Shown here in pieces: positions 32,201 to 40,653 of a stretch of 64,000 bases of DNA. The stretch's first letter is position 1. Each line of letters starts with the position of its first letter. This DNA comes from Kitasatospora sp. A2-31. Its GTDB lineage: Bacteria; Actinomycetota; Actinomycetes; Streptomycetales; Streptomycetaceae. The stretch spans positions 1,012,221 through 1,076,220 of the forward strand of contig NZ_JAKNTA010000001.1 of assembly GCF_022288725.1 (NCBI RefSeq). The letters run 5' to 3'. The translations under genes and the position numbers were made by a program. The notes beneath the pieces are model-generated. The model had not been told where the DNA came from and ran no database searches. It saw only the letters and a program-made list of their open reading frames with translations.

Positions 32201-33070
32201 GCCGACCAGCACGGTGACCACCGCCGACGGCTCGTCGCCGACCAGCCCGTCGGGGCGGTCGATCCGGTCCGCGGCCAGCGCTGCCACCCGCCCCGGTCCC
32301 GCGCTCGCCGCGGCCGAGCGGGCGGCCGCCAGCCGGAGCACGCCCGCCAGGTTGAGCGCCGGACCGTACGCGGGCACGCCGGCCGCGTTGCGGGCCAGCG
32401 CCGCCGCCAGTTCCGGACCGTCCTGCGCCGGTCCGCCGCCGGTCGCCGGCGCGACGGTCAGCGTGCCCGCCTGCTCCGGGGCCCGCAGCGCCGGCGCGGC
32501 GACCCCGACCACCGCGCCGCCGCGCGCGTCCAGCACCGGGGCCCCGGCCGGCACCGCGGCCGCGCCGCCCGCGCCGCCCGGGACGCCGAGCAGCAGCACA
32601 CCGCCCAGCAGGTGGAACGGCCCCGGCCCCGGGCACCCGTCGGCGGCCGGCGGTCCGGCCGTGTAGACCGCACCGGTGGCGCCCAGGACGCCGCAGCGCA
32701 CCGCGACCAGCCGCCCGTCCTCCCCGGCCGGCACCGGCAGCACGACCTCCCGGCCCGGGCCCGTCACCCCCTCGGGCGCGATCGGCAGCGGCGGCACGGG
32801 CAGCCCGCCGACGGCGTCGGTGCGCAGGAGGGCGAGCCCGTGAGCGGGCAGCGGCAGCACGCTGTCCGGGCCCAGGACGCGGGTCTGCCCGCCGGGGGTG
32901 TGCAGGACGATCCGATCGAGCCCCGCCACGCACTCGTGCGCGGTCAGGACGGTGCCCTGCGGGTCGGCGACGAACCCCAGCCCGCGCAGCCGTCCGTCCA
33001 GGGCGCGGATCCGCAGCAGGTAGCGCCCCGGATCGCCCGCCACCTCGTCGCCGTCCAGGAATCCCGGCAT
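29297..33070 (-). CDS. Degenerate trypsin-like domain fused to P-loop (STAND-like) NTPase
   Basis: 1257 residues, not assignable to a named family. Residues ~15-190 align by eye with a trypsin-like fold. However, the catalytic positions appear lost: VLTAHECV where LTAAH is expected, HGLALL where Asp precedes LALL, and PAGAPVLD where the nucleophile Ser should be. Residues ~285-300 hold a Walker A motif, VGAPGSGRSTEL, with a Walker B-like RPLLVLLDGPEE near 360. The remaining ~850 residues are Ala/Leu-rich helices, like a repeat sensor. The ATG has GGGGAGGG 8 nt upstream. Composition is extremely GC- and Ala-rich. It lies between truB and ribF. A regulatory or defence-type sensor role is a guess. 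Confidence 0.85.
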   Translation of the reverse strand: MPGFLDGDEVAGDPGRYLLRIRALDGRLRGLGFVADPQGTVLTAHECVAGLDRIVLHTPGGQTRVLGPDSVLPLPAHGLALLRTDAVGGLPVPPLPIAPEGVTGPGREVVLPVPAGEDGRLVAVRCGVLGATGAVYTAGPPAADGCPGPGPFHLLGGVLLLGVPGGAGGAAAVPAGAPVLDARGGAVVGVAAPALRAPEQAGTLTVAPATGGGPAQDGPELAAALARNAAGVPAYGPALNLAGVLRLAAARSAAASAGPGRVAALAADRIDRPDGLVGDEPSAVVTVLVGAPGSGRSTELAALAARRAGGDRPLPTLWLRGADLDAGDVSLAGAVRRALESAAADLATQPPPGPEAVAALCAAAGRPLLVLLDGPEEAPVPLDAAWLRAAGEWLAAAGGRLVTACGEEAWAALAPDGDDAAPQSAVHLAARTAAVDLAAPTAAGAAAAARRPALAVHRLGPLPADAADRVRRRYGLPPGWPAAPDARHPLAVRLAGELWAEGLHGEPPSRSELFAAHLDLRCLRVAQRLAADGRPRRGAHRRGVGRPAGPTHGRVRRLAAAVAGRVHEAARRMLGAEEGGLSRAAFEELFPVAGGWAAAVLAEGLFTPAGPGYRLAHGEFADWLQGLHLDLDGALRLLLGEAEDTRPAGADRAGEDGPGGGRGRRARAVPRYRVGPVAAALGQLAGAWGAAALDPWLHRLWRALDLRPPGSEPAWWAGRLLAAGLKVTPDLTEHRALLDQLAARIAEVAPAAGGFERLPADGLGRFDAAFWTGLGLPAARELELLRRLVTADGPGRPFLAAVAARLRADPAGAVPLLCGWFEDPRGLPGRPGTTVADLAHDLLYAHRALALDELTEALADAAHPRADALLTVLAAAEPSALCRAVDRWSHDRRPERHVAAAVHALRAAPYARGAAAELLRHTARTLLARDEEPGLHGAALALLVADRETRAAHLPAALAAYRRGADAFLTARTLAPALETDPEPVLAALADRLGRPGAPVAETLRVLADVRSPLGGRCGAELAARLLRVRPAAAGSVAVDYLGRRLAGGAALGPAARLELRLLLGSALAARAAAVRRTFAEVLAVPVADAHGNALRAELLDTVLATEGDPEVLAALVERSAEHCAAERPARARTVLARAAAGLPDADRLLVRCAGRSAAFALLLADWPDGWPVRPDGPRLERMRELVAAGWDPRDAAAQAGRAGGAERGAEAAERGAGAGREDAVEALGPLASGARHPAVRATRLPVPNQGQAHGTL

Positions 33071-33281
33071 TCGCGCAGCCCTCCCCGCAGGGCCGGCCGG
33101 CCCGGGAGCGGACTCGTCGCGGCGACCTGCTCGCCGACCGGGAGCCTGCCCGCGGCCGGCCGGACCCGACCGCGCCCGCGCCGCTCACCACCGGCGTTCA
33201 CCTCGCGCGCTCCCCCGCGCGGGTGAAGGCCGGCCATCGAACGGGCCCCCCGGGCAGCGGCCGGCGCACGCGGGCAGCACG

Positions 33282-33314
33282 GAGCCCCTGCCGCCCACCG
33301 GGCCGCAGGGGCTC
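33282..33314 (-). terminator. Hairpin in repeat copy 1
   Basis: GAGCCCCTGC (33282-33291) pairs with GCAGGGGCTC (33305-33314), extended inside by GCCC/GGGC. Second in the truB-to-NTPase direction. Confidence 0.75.
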
Positions 33315-33472
33315 GTCCGTTCCCGGACCACCGGTCCGCCGCGGGCTCCGGGACGGCCCCGCGCCTCATCCGTACGGGGGCATCACCCCCACGGGGGCAT
33401 CAGCCTTCCGAGGGGTCGCCGGGCCGCCGCCGAGGCCGCACCGGGCAGCGGTCGGCAGTACGCGGCAGCACG

Positions 33473-33505
33473 GAGCCCCTGCCGCCCACCGGGCCGCAGG
33501 GGCTC
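33473..33505 (-). terminator. Hairpin in repeat copy 2 (truB terminator)
   Basis: Identical to the hairpin 191 bp away. It is the first strong hairpin met after truB on the minus strand, so it probably ends that operon. Confidence 0.75.
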
Positions 33506-33667
33506 GTCCGTTCCCGGACCACCGGTCCGCCGCGGGCTCCGGGACGGCCCCGCGCCTCATCCGTACGGGGGCATCACCCCCACGGGGGCATCAGCCCTCC
33601 GAGGGGTCGCCGGGCCGCCGCCGGGGCCGCACCGGGCAGCCGTCCGGTGCGGCCGCCGAGCGCCCGG

Positions 33668-34597
33668 TCAGCCGACGAACACCGCGACCGGCTTCGCCTG
33701 GCCGCCCTTCTCCTCCACCAGTGCGAGGAACCGGTCGTCCGGCCCGAACACCGCGATCGGCCCGTCCACGCCCAGCCCCGGCGCCTTCAGCCGGGCCCCG
33801 TGCGAGAGCAGCTTGGCCTGCTCGGCGTCGAGGTCCCAGCGGGGGAAGGCCGCCGCCGCGGCCGCGCCGATCGGCAGCACGTCCAGGCCGGTCGCGGCCT
33901 CGCCGTGCACCGACTCCTCCAGCTGCTCCAGCGTCCGCGCCGACTCCACGCCGTACGGGCCGACCCGGGTGCGCCGCAGCGCGGTCAGGTGGCCGCCGAC
34001 GCCGAGGCCGGCGCCGAGGTCGCGGGCGAGCGCCCGGATGTAGGTGCCGGAGGAGCACTCCACCGTCACGTCGAGGTCGAGCACCGGGGTGCCGTCCTCG
34101 GCGACGGCGGTGCGGTACTCGTGCACGGTGAAGGAGTGCACGGTGGTCGGCCGCGCCGCGAGCTCGAAGTCCTCCCCCTCGCGGACCCGCGCGTAGGAGC
34201 GCTTGCCGTCGATCTTGATCGCGCTGACCTTGGACGGCACCTGCATGATCTCGCCGGTGAGCAGGGCGATCCCGGCCTCGACGGCCTCCCGGGTGACGCC
34301 GTCCGCCGCCGTCGAGGAGGTGACCTCGCCCTCCCGGTCGTCGGTGACGGTGGTCTGGCCCAGCCGGACGGTCGCCTCGTACGTCTTGGCGGTGAGCATC
34401 AGGTGGCCGAGCAGCCGGGTGGCCCGCTCGACGCCGATCACCAGGACGCCGGTGGCCATCGGGTCGAGCGTGCCGGCGTGGCCGACCTTCCGCGTCCCGG
34501 CCAGCCAGCGCAGCTTGGCCACCACCCCGTGCGAGGTGATGCCCTCCGGCTTGTCCACGATGACCAGGCCGTCCGGACCGGTTCCTTTGCGCTTCAT
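33668..34597 (-). CDS. truB: tRNA pseudouridine(55) synthase
   Basis: 309 residues. It isomerises U55 in the T-loop of tRNAs. The catalytic Asp is in VGHAGTLDPMATGVLV near residues 38-53, and the N-terminal GLVIVDKPEGITSHG is diagnostic. The C-terminal part is a PUA-like domain. The ATG at 34597 lacks a good ribosome binding site. It follows nrnA and rbfA in the infB operon, with a 111-nt gap containing short repeats. Confidence 0.97.
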   Translation of the reverse strand: MKRKGTGPDGLVIVDKPEGITSHGVVAKLRWLAGTRKVGHAGTLDPMATGVLVIGVERATRLLGHLMLTAKTYEATVRLGQTTVTDDREGEVTSSTAADGVTREAVEAGIALLTGEIMQVPSKVSAIKIDGKRSYARVREGEDFELAARPTTVHSFTVHEYRTAVAEDGTPVLDLDVTVECSSGTYIRALARDLGAGLGVGGHLTALRRTRVGPYGVESARTLEQLEESVHGEAATGLDVLPIGAAAAAAFPRWDLDAEQAKLLSHGARLKAPGLGVDGPIAVFGPDDRFLALVEEKGGQAKPVAVFVG

Positions 34598-34640
34598 CTG
34601 TTCATTTCTGTGGGAGTGGTCTTCTGGGGTCGACCGGCCG

Positions 34641-34702
34641 GGTTCGACGGCTGGTTCGACGGCTGGTTCGACGGTCGGGTCCGGTGGCCGGGTTCGACGG
34701 CC
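34641..34702. repeat. Short direct repeats GGTTCGACGGCT before truB
   Basis: Three contiguous 12-bp units (34641-34676; the third ends TC) and a related copy at 34690-34702. They lie between the nrnA stop and the truB start. Confidence 0.8.
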
Positions 34703-34708
34703 GGCCGG

Positions 34709-35812
34709 TCAACCGGTCGGCCGCAGCGCGGCCCGGAACCGTGCCACCACGGCCTCGACGCCGTCACGGGCGGAGAACCCCGCCGCGTAGGTGTGCCCGC
34801 CGCCGCCGAGCTCCGCGCAGGCGGCCGCGACGTCGACCGCGCCCTTGGAGCGCGAGGAGCCGCGCAGCGTGCCGTCCGGGTCCTGCTTGAGCACCAGCGC
34901 GACCTCCGCCTCGGCCGGGCGGCGGACGATGTCGATCAGGCCCTCGATCTCCTCGACGGTGACGCTGAACAGCGCCAGGTCCTGGTAGGGCACCCAGGTC
35001 CACACCAGGCCCAGGCCGTCGGCCGCGTCCGGCTCGTAGACGGCCCGGTCGAGCGCGGCCGCGAGCACCTTGAGGTAGCCGAAGGACGAGGTGTCCCACA
35101 GCTGCCGGGAGATCAGGTCGTGCCGGATGCCGGTGGCCAGCAGCCGCCCGGCGAGTTCGTGGGTCTCGGGCGTGGTGGCCCGGTACTTGAAGGAGCCGGT
35201 GTCGGTGGCGACCCCGGTGTAGAGGCAGGTGGCCAGCTCCTGGTCCAGCTCGACGCCGAGCCGGCGCAGCAGCTCGTCCACCAGGACGGCGGTGGCCGGC
35301 GCGCTCGGGTCAATCAGCTGGTGGGTGCCGAAGCCGGGGTTGGAGGCGTGGTGGTCGAAGACCGCCAGCACGGGCGCGGCGAAGGCCTTGTCGTGCAGCA
35401 GCCCGAGCCGGCTCTCCGCGGCGACGTCGAAGCAGAGCACCAGCTCCGGGGTGTCGGGCACCTCGGAGGCCGGCACGATCAGCTCCTGGCCGGGCAGGAA
35501 GGACAGCGACTCGGGGACGATCTGCGGGTCGTCGCCGAAGGAGACCCGGACCTCGTACCCGAGCCCGCGCAGCGCCAGCCCGGCCGCCAGGGCCGAGCCG
35601 AGCGCGTCGCCGTCCGGGCAGATGTGGCAGATCAGGTCGATCGAACGGGCCCGCCCGATCTCCGCGACCACCTGCTGCCAGACCAGCTCGAAGCCGCTCT
35701 CCTCGGCGCGCGGCCCCGGAAGCACCGCGAGGGCACCCTCCACCGTGGTGGTGGAGGACGCCCCCGTGGTTGCTCCGGCCGTCGAACCGGCCGGCGCCGG
35801 CTCACCCGCCAT
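34709..35812 (-). CDS. DHH-family phosphoesterase, NrnA-like oligoribonuclease/pAp phosphatase
   Basis: 367 residues with a DHH domain and C-terminal DHHA1 domain. Motifs: ICHICPDGDALGSAL near residues 61-75, FDVAAE, the signature FDHHASN, and GGGGHTYAAG near the end, all intact. Members hydrolyse nanoRNAs and 3'-phosphoadenosine 5'-phosphate. The N-terminal ~40 residues are low-complexity and precede the conserved domain. It starts 2 nt after the rbfA stop, so the two are coupled. Confidence 0.93.
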   Translation of the reverse strand: MAGEPAPAGSTAGATTGASSTTTVEGALAVLPGPRAEESGFELVWQQVVAEIGRARSIDLICHICPDGDALGSALAAGLALRGLGYEVRVSFGDDPQIVPESLSFLPGQELIVPASEVPDTPELVLCFDVAAESRLGLLHDKAFAAPVLAVFDHHASNPGFGTHQLIDPSAPATAVLVDELLRRLGVELDQELATCLYTGVATDTGSFKYRATTPETHELAGRLLATGIRHDLISRQLWDTSSFGYLKVLAAALDRAVYEPDAADGLGLVWTWVPYQDLALFSVTVEEIEGLIDIVRRPAEAEVALVLKQDPDGTLRGSSRSKGAVDVAAACAELGGGGHTYAAGFSARDGVEAVVARFRAALRPTG

Positions 35813-35814
35813 GA

Positions 35815-36258
35815 CTACTCGTCCTCGTCGTCACGCTCGGACGCCGGGACCTTGTACGGGTCGGCGTCGCCTGCGTAGGTCGCGCCCGCGGCCGTGGTGC
35901 GCACGGCCGCGTCGATCGCCCGGGCCCGGTCGAGCAGGTCGTCGATGTTCCGGGCGTTCTCCGGCAGGGCGTCCGCGACGAAGGTCAGCGACGGGGTGAA
36001 GCGCACCCCGGTCTGCTTGCCGACCTCGGAGCGGAGCACGCCCTTGGCGCTCTCCAGTGCGGCGGCCGTGGCCTCGCGCTCGGTCTCGTCACCGAAGACG
36101 GTGTAGAAGACGGTGGCCTCGCGAAGGTCGCCGGTCACCCGGGTGTCGGTGATGGTCACGAACCCCAGCCGGGGGTCCTTGATCCGCCGTTCCAGGGTCT
36201 GGGCGACGACCACCTGGATGCGGTCGGCGAGCTTGCGCGCCCTTGCGGTGTCGGTCAC
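35815..36258 (-). CDS. rbfA: 30S ribosome-binding factor RbfA
   Basis: 147 residues. RbfA is a KH-fold protein that helps mature the 16S 5' end in small subunits. Motifs: [32 protein letters not shown] and the downstream [17 protein letters not shown] chose the GTG at 36258 because GAGGAGG lies 5 nt upstream; the in-frame ATG at 36318 adds an unconserved leader. The tail is acidic. Located after infB and DUF503 as usual. Confidence 0.96.
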   Translation of the reverse strand: MTDTARARKLADRIQVVVAQTLERRIKDPRLGFVTITDTRVTGDLREATVFYTVFGDETEREATAAALESAKGVLRSEVGKQTGVRFTPSLTFVADALPENARNIDDLLDRARAIDAAVRTTAAGATYAGDADPYKVPASERDDEDE

Positions 36259-36411
36259 GTTGCCTCCTCGTGCAGTGGGCCGGTAACCCGGGCGTGCTGC
36301 CTGCCCGTCGGGGCCCACGCCCCAAAGTACCGGCCCGCGCCCGGCCTTGCGGGCGCTCTCGGTCCTGATCTGTGTGAGAACGGCGACTTGCGCCGGTCCG
36401 TCCCCCAGACC

Positions 36412-36708
36412 TCATTCATCGTCGTCGTTGTGGTAGCGCCTCCTGGTGGAGAGCAGCTGCACCTCAGGGCGGCCGGCGACCAACCGCTCACAGCTGTCCA
36501 GGACCTCGGTCACGTACCCGGCCTCGCCGGACACCACCGCGAGGCCGATCTCGGCCCGGCGGTGCAGATCCTGGTTCCCGGTCTCGGCAGCGCACACGCT
36601 GTACTTGCGCTGCAGTTCGGCCACGATGGGCCGCACGATCGAACGCTTCTCCTTGAGCGAGTGGACGTCGCCCAGCAGCAGGTCGAAGGTGAGTGTTCCC
36701 ACGAACAT
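36412..36708 (-). CDS. DUF503 family protein (YlxP-like)
   Basis: 98 residues, the normal family length. It begins MFVGTLTFDLLLGDVHSLKEKRSIVRPIVAELQRKY, diagnostic of DUF503, and continues with AETGNQDLHRRAEIGLAVVSG. It has an acidic C-terminal tail. The family sits between infB and rbfA in many bacteria and is thought to act with ribosome maturation; the biochemical role is not known to me. The ribosome binding site is weak. Confidence 0.92.
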   Translation of the reverse strand: MFVGTLTFDLLLGDVHSLKEKRSIVRPIVAELQRKYSVCAAETGNQDLHRRAEIGLAVVSGEAGYVTEVLDSCERLVAGRPEVQLLSTRRRYHNDDDE

Positions 36709-36804
36709 GTATGACAGGTCTCGCCGACCTGGAGGCCTCGGGGACAGCCCGGAACCGGGCTGGTGCCGCGTCATCCGGCTACCCGAGGACCCTACACAGC
36801 GAGA

Positions 36805-36847
36805 CCGGGGCCGGTCGACGGGAATTCCACCCGCCGACCGGCCCCGG
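36805..36847 (-). terminator. infB terminator hairpin
   Basis: CCGGGGCCGGTCG (36805-36817) pairs with CGACCGGCCCCGG (36835-36847), with a further short inner stem after one mismatch. It starts 12 nt after the infB stop and may partly separate infB from the DUF503 gene. Confidence 0.8.
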
Positions 36848-36858
36848 ACACCACCCGC

Positions 36859-39800
36859 TTACGCGCGCGGCTTCTCGCGCATCTCGTAGGTCTCGATGAC
36901 GTCGTCGACCTTGATGTCGTTGAACGACCCCAGGGTCACACCGGCCTCGAAGCCCTCGCGGACCTCGGTCGCGTCGTCCTTGAAGCGGCGCAGCCCCTCG
37001 ATCGAGAGGTTCTCCGCCACGACCTTGCCGTCGCGCAGCAGGCGGGCCTTGGCGTTGCGGCGGATGACGCCGTCGCGGACCAGGACACCGGCGATGTTGC
37101 CGAACTTGGAGGAGCGGAAGACCTCGCGGATCTCCGCGGCGCCGAGGCGCACCTCCTCGTACTCCGGCTTGAGCATGCCCTTGAGGGCGTTCTCGATCTC
37201 CTCGATCGCCTGGTAGATGACCGAGTAGTACCGGACGTCCACGCCTTCCTTCTCGGCCGCGGCGCGCGCACGACCCTCCGCGCGCACGTTGAAGCCGATG
37301 ATGATGGCGTCCGAGCCCATCGCCAGGTCCACGTCGGACTCGGTGATGGCACCCACACCGCGGTGCAGGACCCGGAGCTCGACCTCCTCGCCCACGTCCA
37401 GCTTGACGAGGGCGTCCTCGAGGGCCTCGACCGAACCGGAGACGTCACCCTTGATGATGAGGTTGAGCTGCTCGATGGAGCCGGCGGCGATGGCCTTGTC
37501 CAGGTCCTCCAGGGACACCCGGACCCGACGCTGCGCGAAGGCGGCGTTGCGGTCGCGGGCCGAGCGCTTCTCGGCGATCTGGCGGGCGGTGCGGTCCTCG
37601 TCGACGACGATGAAGCTGTCGCCGGCGCGGGGCACCGAGGTCAGACCGAGCAGCAGCACCGGGCGGGACGGGCCGGCCTCGGTGAGGCTGTTGCCGTTCT
37701 CGTCCAGCATCGCGCGGACGCGGCCGTAGGCGTCGCCGACCACGATCGAGTCGCCGACGCGGAGGGTACCGCGCTGCACGAGCACGGTCGCCATGGCGCC
37801 GCGGCCCTTGTCGAGGTGGGCCTCGATGGCGATGCCCTGCGCGTCCTGGTCGGGGTTGGCCCGCAGGTCGAGCGAGGCGTCCGCGGTGAGGACCACGGCC
37901 TCCAGCAGCTGGTCGATGTGCAGACCCTGGCGCGCGGAGATGTCGACGAACATGGTGTCGCCGCCGTACTCCTCGGCCACCAGACCGAACTCGGTCAGCT
38001 GACCGCGGACCTTGGTCGGGTCGGCGCCCTCGACGTCGATCTTGTTGACGGCGACCACGATCGGCACACCCGCGGCCTTGGCGTGGTTCAGCGCCTCGAC
38101 CGTCTGCGGCATGACACCGTCGTTGGCCGCGACCACCAGGATCGCGATGTCGGTGGACTTGGCACCACGGGCACGCATGGCGGAGAACGCCTCGTGACCC
38201 GGGGTGTCGAGGAAGGTGATCGGACGCGGCTCGCCGTTCACCTCGGTGACGACCTGGTAGGCACCGATGTGCTGGGTGATGCCACCGGCCTCGCCGGCCA
38301 CCACGTTGGACTTGCGGATCGCGTCCAGCAGGCGGGTCTTACCGTGGTCGACGTGACCCATGACGGTGACGACCGGCGGGCGCGGGGCCAGCTGGTCCTC
38401 GTCGCCCTCGTCGGCACCGAAGTCGATGTCGAACGACTCCAGCAGCTCGCGGTCCTCGTCGTCCCGGCTGACGATCTCCAGGACGAAGCCCATCTCGCCG
38501 GCCAGCAGCTCGAGGGTCGCGTCGGAGACCGACTGGGTCGCGGTGACCATCTCACCGAGGTTGAACATGACCGAGACGAGCGCCGCCGGGTTGGCATTGA
38601 TCTTCTCGGCGAAGTCCGTCAGGGAAGCACCACGCGACAGGCGGACCGTCTGGCCGTTGCCGCGGGGCAGCATCACACCGCCGACGGACGGGGCCTGCAT
38701 GGCCTCGTACTCCTGGCGCTTCGCCCGCTTCGACTTGCGACCACGGGCCGGACGGCCACCGGGGCCACGGCCGAAGGCGCCCTGCGTGCCACCACGGCCG
38801 GCCGGGCCGCCGGGACGGCCGCCGAAGCCACCGGGACGCGGACCGAAGCCGCCGCCGCCACCGGGGGCGCCGCCACCCGGACGCGGGCCGCCGAAGCCGC
38901 CGCCCGCCGGGCGCGAGCCCGGACCGGCCGGACGGCCCTGGAAGCCGGGACGCGCGCCGCCCGGAGCACCGGGACGGCCGCCGGGGCCACCCGGGCCACG
39001 GCCGCCGGGGCCCGGACGCGGGCCCGGAGCCGGACGCTGCGGCATCATGCCGGGGTTCGGACGCGGCATGCCGGACGGGGTCGGGCCGCCGGGACGCGGA
39101 CCGGCCGGACGCGGCATGCCGTCGGGACGCGGGGCACCACCCGGACGGGGGGCACCGGCACCCGGGGCGCCGGGCGCACCCGGACGCGGACGGTCGCCGC
39201 CGGGGCGCGGGGCACCGGCACCGGGCGCACCGGCACCCGGACGGGGACGGTCGCCACCCGGACGGGGGGCACCGGCACCGGGCGCACCGGCACCCGGACG
39301 GGGACGGTCGCCACCCGGACGGGGGGCACCCGCACCCTGGCCGCCCGCAGCGGCCGGACGCGCACCGGGCGCGGCCGGACGGCGGTCGCCGGGGCGGGCC
39401 ATGCCGGTGGCGCTGCCCGAGGTGAACGGGTTGTTGCCCGGACGCGGACCGGCCGGACGCGGGCCCGGACGGGCACCACCGGCGGCGGGGCCGGCGGCGG
39501 CCGGACGCGGGGCGGCCGGACGCGAGGCCTGGTTCTCACCGGCCGGGGCCGGCGAGGAGAACTCGGCCGCGGGAGCGGCCGGAGCCGCCGGGGCGGCGGG
39601 GCGGGTCGCCGGGCGCGGGCCCGGAGTCGGCGCGCCCGGACGCGGGGCGGCGGGCGCCGCGGGAGCGGCGGGGGCCGACGCGGCGGGGGCCGCGGCCGGC
39701 GTGGGACGGGGACCGGGGGTCGCGCTGGGGCGCGGACCCGGGGTCGGGGCACCCGGCTTGGGTGCGGCCGCACCGGCGGAACCGCCGGCGGGCTGGGGCG

Positions 39801-40002
39801 CCGCGGGCTTCCGCGGGCCAGGCTTGGCAGCGCCACCGGTGGGGGCGACTCCCAGAGCGTCAGTCAACTTGCGCACGACCGGCGCCTCGATCGTCGAGGA
39901 CGCCGAACGGACGAACTCACCGAGCTCGGTGAGCTTGGCCATGACGGCCTTGCTCTCCAAGCCAAGCTCCTTGGCGAGTTCGTAAACCCGGACCTTAGCC
40001 AC
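36859..40002 (-). CDS. infB: Translation initiation factor IF-2
   Basis: 1047 residues. IF-2 brings initiator tRNA to the 30S subunit and promotes subunit joining. N-terminal IF2_N motif [22 protein letters not shown] (3-24) is followed by a ~330-residue Pro/Gly/Arg-rich linker, a second IF2_N segment, and the GTPase core with G1 [12 protein letters not shown] (~545), DTPGHEAF and NKIDVEGA. The linker contains 19-residue tandem repeats (39136-39336). The start is GTG with AGGAG 5 nt upstream. Long linkers are usual in Streptomyces. Confidence 0.98.
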   Translation of the reverse strand: MAKVRVYELAKELGLESKAVMAKLTELGEFVRSASSTIEAPVVRKLTDALGVAPTGGAAKPGPRKPAAPQPAGGSAGAAAPKPGAPTPGPRPSATPGPRPTPAAAPAASAPAAPAAPAAPRPGAPTPGPRPATRPAAPAAPAAPAAEFSSPAPAGENQASRPAAPRPAAAGPAAGGARPGPRPAGPRPGNNPFTSGSATGMARPGDRRPAAPGARPAAAGGQGAGAPRPGGDRPRPGAGAPGAGAPRPGGDRPRPGAGAPGAGAPRPGGDRPRPGAPGAPGAGAPRPGGAPRPDGMPRPAGPRPGGPTPSGMPRPNPGMMPQRPAPGPRPGPGGRGPGGPGGRPGAPGGARPGFQGRPAGPGSRPAGGGFGGPRPGGGAPGGGGGFGPRPGGFGGRPGGPAGRGGTQGAFGRGPGGRPARGRKSKRAKRQEYEAMQAPSVGGVMLPRGNGQTVRLSRGASLTDFAEKINANPAALVSVMFNLGEMVTATQSVSDATLELLAGEMGFVLEIVSRDDEDRELLESFDIDFGADEGDEDQLAPRPPVVTVMGHVDHGKTRLLDAIRKSNVVAGEAGGITQHIGAYQVVTEVNGEPRPITFLDTPGHEAFSAMRARGAKSTDIAILVVAANDGVMPQTVEALNHAKAAGVPIVVAVNKIDVEGADPTKVRGQLTEFGLVAEEYGGDTMFVDISARQGLHIDQLLEAVVLTADASLDLRANPDQDAQGIAIEAHLDKGRGAMATVLVQRGTLRVGDSIVVGDAYGRVRAMLDENGNSLTEAGPSRPVLLLGLTSVPRAGDSFIVVDEDRTARQIAEKRSARDRNAAFAQRRVRVSLEDLDKAIAAGSIEQLNLIIKGDVSGSVEALEDALVKLDVGEEVELRVLHRGVGAITESDVDLAMGSDAIIIGFNVRAEGRARAAAEKEGVDVRYYSVIYQAIEEIENALKGMLKPEYEEVRLGAAEIREVFRSSKFGNIAGVLVRDGVIRRNAKARLLRDGKVVAENLSIEGLRRFKDDATEVREGFEAGVTLGSFNDIKVDDVIETYEMREKPRA
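39136..39336 (-). repeat. 57-bp in-frame tandem repeats in infB
   Basis: IF-2 residues 223-289 are about 3.5 copies of the unit [19 protein letters not shown]. The DNA units (57 bp) are almost identical, so copy number may vary between strains. It lies in the flexible linker between the N-terminal domain and GTPase core. Confidence 0.9.
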
Positions 40003-40061
40003 TTCACTCCTGTCTATGAGTCCGGGGTGTCTCGTCCGCCGGACCGTCGCTACTTCATGGG

Positions 40062-40105
40062 CGTACCCATCGCGTACTCATCGCGTACTCATCGAGTGCT
40101 CATCG
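40062..40105 (-). repeat. Four 11-bp tandem repeats in the infB leader
   Basis: Units CGTACCCATCG, CGTACTCATCG, CGTACTCATCG and AGTGCTCATCG follow each other without a gap, 60 nt upstream of the infB GTG. Repeats this regular in a housekeeping-gene leader suggest either a protein-binding array or slippage. Confidence 0.9.
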
Positions 40106-40251
40106 CAATCTCGACCTACTTCCACATCGCGAGGTACCTGACTGGTGGCACGGCGCGCGGCTGCCCGCCCGCCGTGCTTGTTGCGGTGGTTCTCCGCCGC
40201 GGCTAGCGGCGGCCGTCGCGGGAGGTGCCCCACCGGACGGGCCTGAGGGAA

Positions 40252-40551
40252 TCAGGCCTCCGGGGTGTCGCCTTCCCGCTCCTCGATGAACCCGCGGAGC
40301 CGCTCCGTGTCGAGCGCGCCCTGGAGCCGGAAGGCCCGGGGGAACGCCCGTCGGCGGACCGCGAGGTCGAGGCAGGCCGGATCGGGATGCAGGTGAGCAC
40401 CCCGGCCCGGCAGTGCGCCACGGGGATCGGGGACGCAGACGCCCTCGACCGCCGTGACACGCAACAGCTGGTGCTTGGCCGCGCGCTTGCGGCAGCCCAC
40501 GCAGGTGCGTTCCGGGCGTGCTCGGACATGCGTCCGGCCAGACGAAGGCAA
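40252..40551 (-). CDS. YlxR family (DUF448) RNA-binding protein
   Basis: 99 residues with the diagnostic ERTCVGCRKRA (14-24) and the second motif PDPRGALPGRGAHLHPDPACLDLAVRRRAF. It is a small basic protein encoded between nusA and infB in most bacteria, and thought to bind nucleic acid. I chose the TTG at 40551 because GGAGGGG lies about 6 nt upstream; the next start would cut into the motif. Confidence 0.92.
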   Translation of the reverse strand: MPSSGRTHVRARPERTCVGCRKRAAKHQLLRVTAVEGVCVPDPRGALPGRGAHLHPDPACLDLAVRRRAFPRAFRLQGALDTERLRGFIEEREGDTPEA

Positions 40552-40653
40552 GTCTACCCCTCCGAAGGGACATGGCGCCGCCCCGCCGAACCGGGAGGGA
40601 ACGGCGGGGAGCCTACGACAACGCCGATTGCTCGGCCGGAATTCCCTCGACGG

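Larger units (their letters stand above)
33273..33640. repeat. 191-bp tandem duplication, two copies
   Basis: The 177-bp segment 33273-33449 recurs at 33464-33640 with two mismatches that I can see. The 14 nt before each copy are also partly alike, giving a period of 191 bp. Each copy carries one strong hairpin and a shared CATCACCCCCACGGGGGCATC palindrome-like segment. It looks like a recent duplication of an intergenic terminator unit. Confidence 0.93.
33071..33667 (-). other. Intergenic region between truB and the NTPase gene
   Basis: 597 nt filled mainly by a 191-bp tandem duplication (below). Small frames in each copy beginning MRRGAVPEPAADR are mirrored by the repeat and have no family features. 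I do not call a gene here. Confidence 0.7.

Noticed and set aside
33366..33560. Small ORF MRRGAVPEPAADR repeated in both duplicated copies
   Set aside because: Its duplication is explained by the DNA repeat, it lacks a ribosome binding site, and the frame differs downstream in the two copies.
40062..40105. Possible CRISPR array or leader peptide
   Set aside because: Contiguous 11-bp units without spacers and without an open frame or ribosome binding site.
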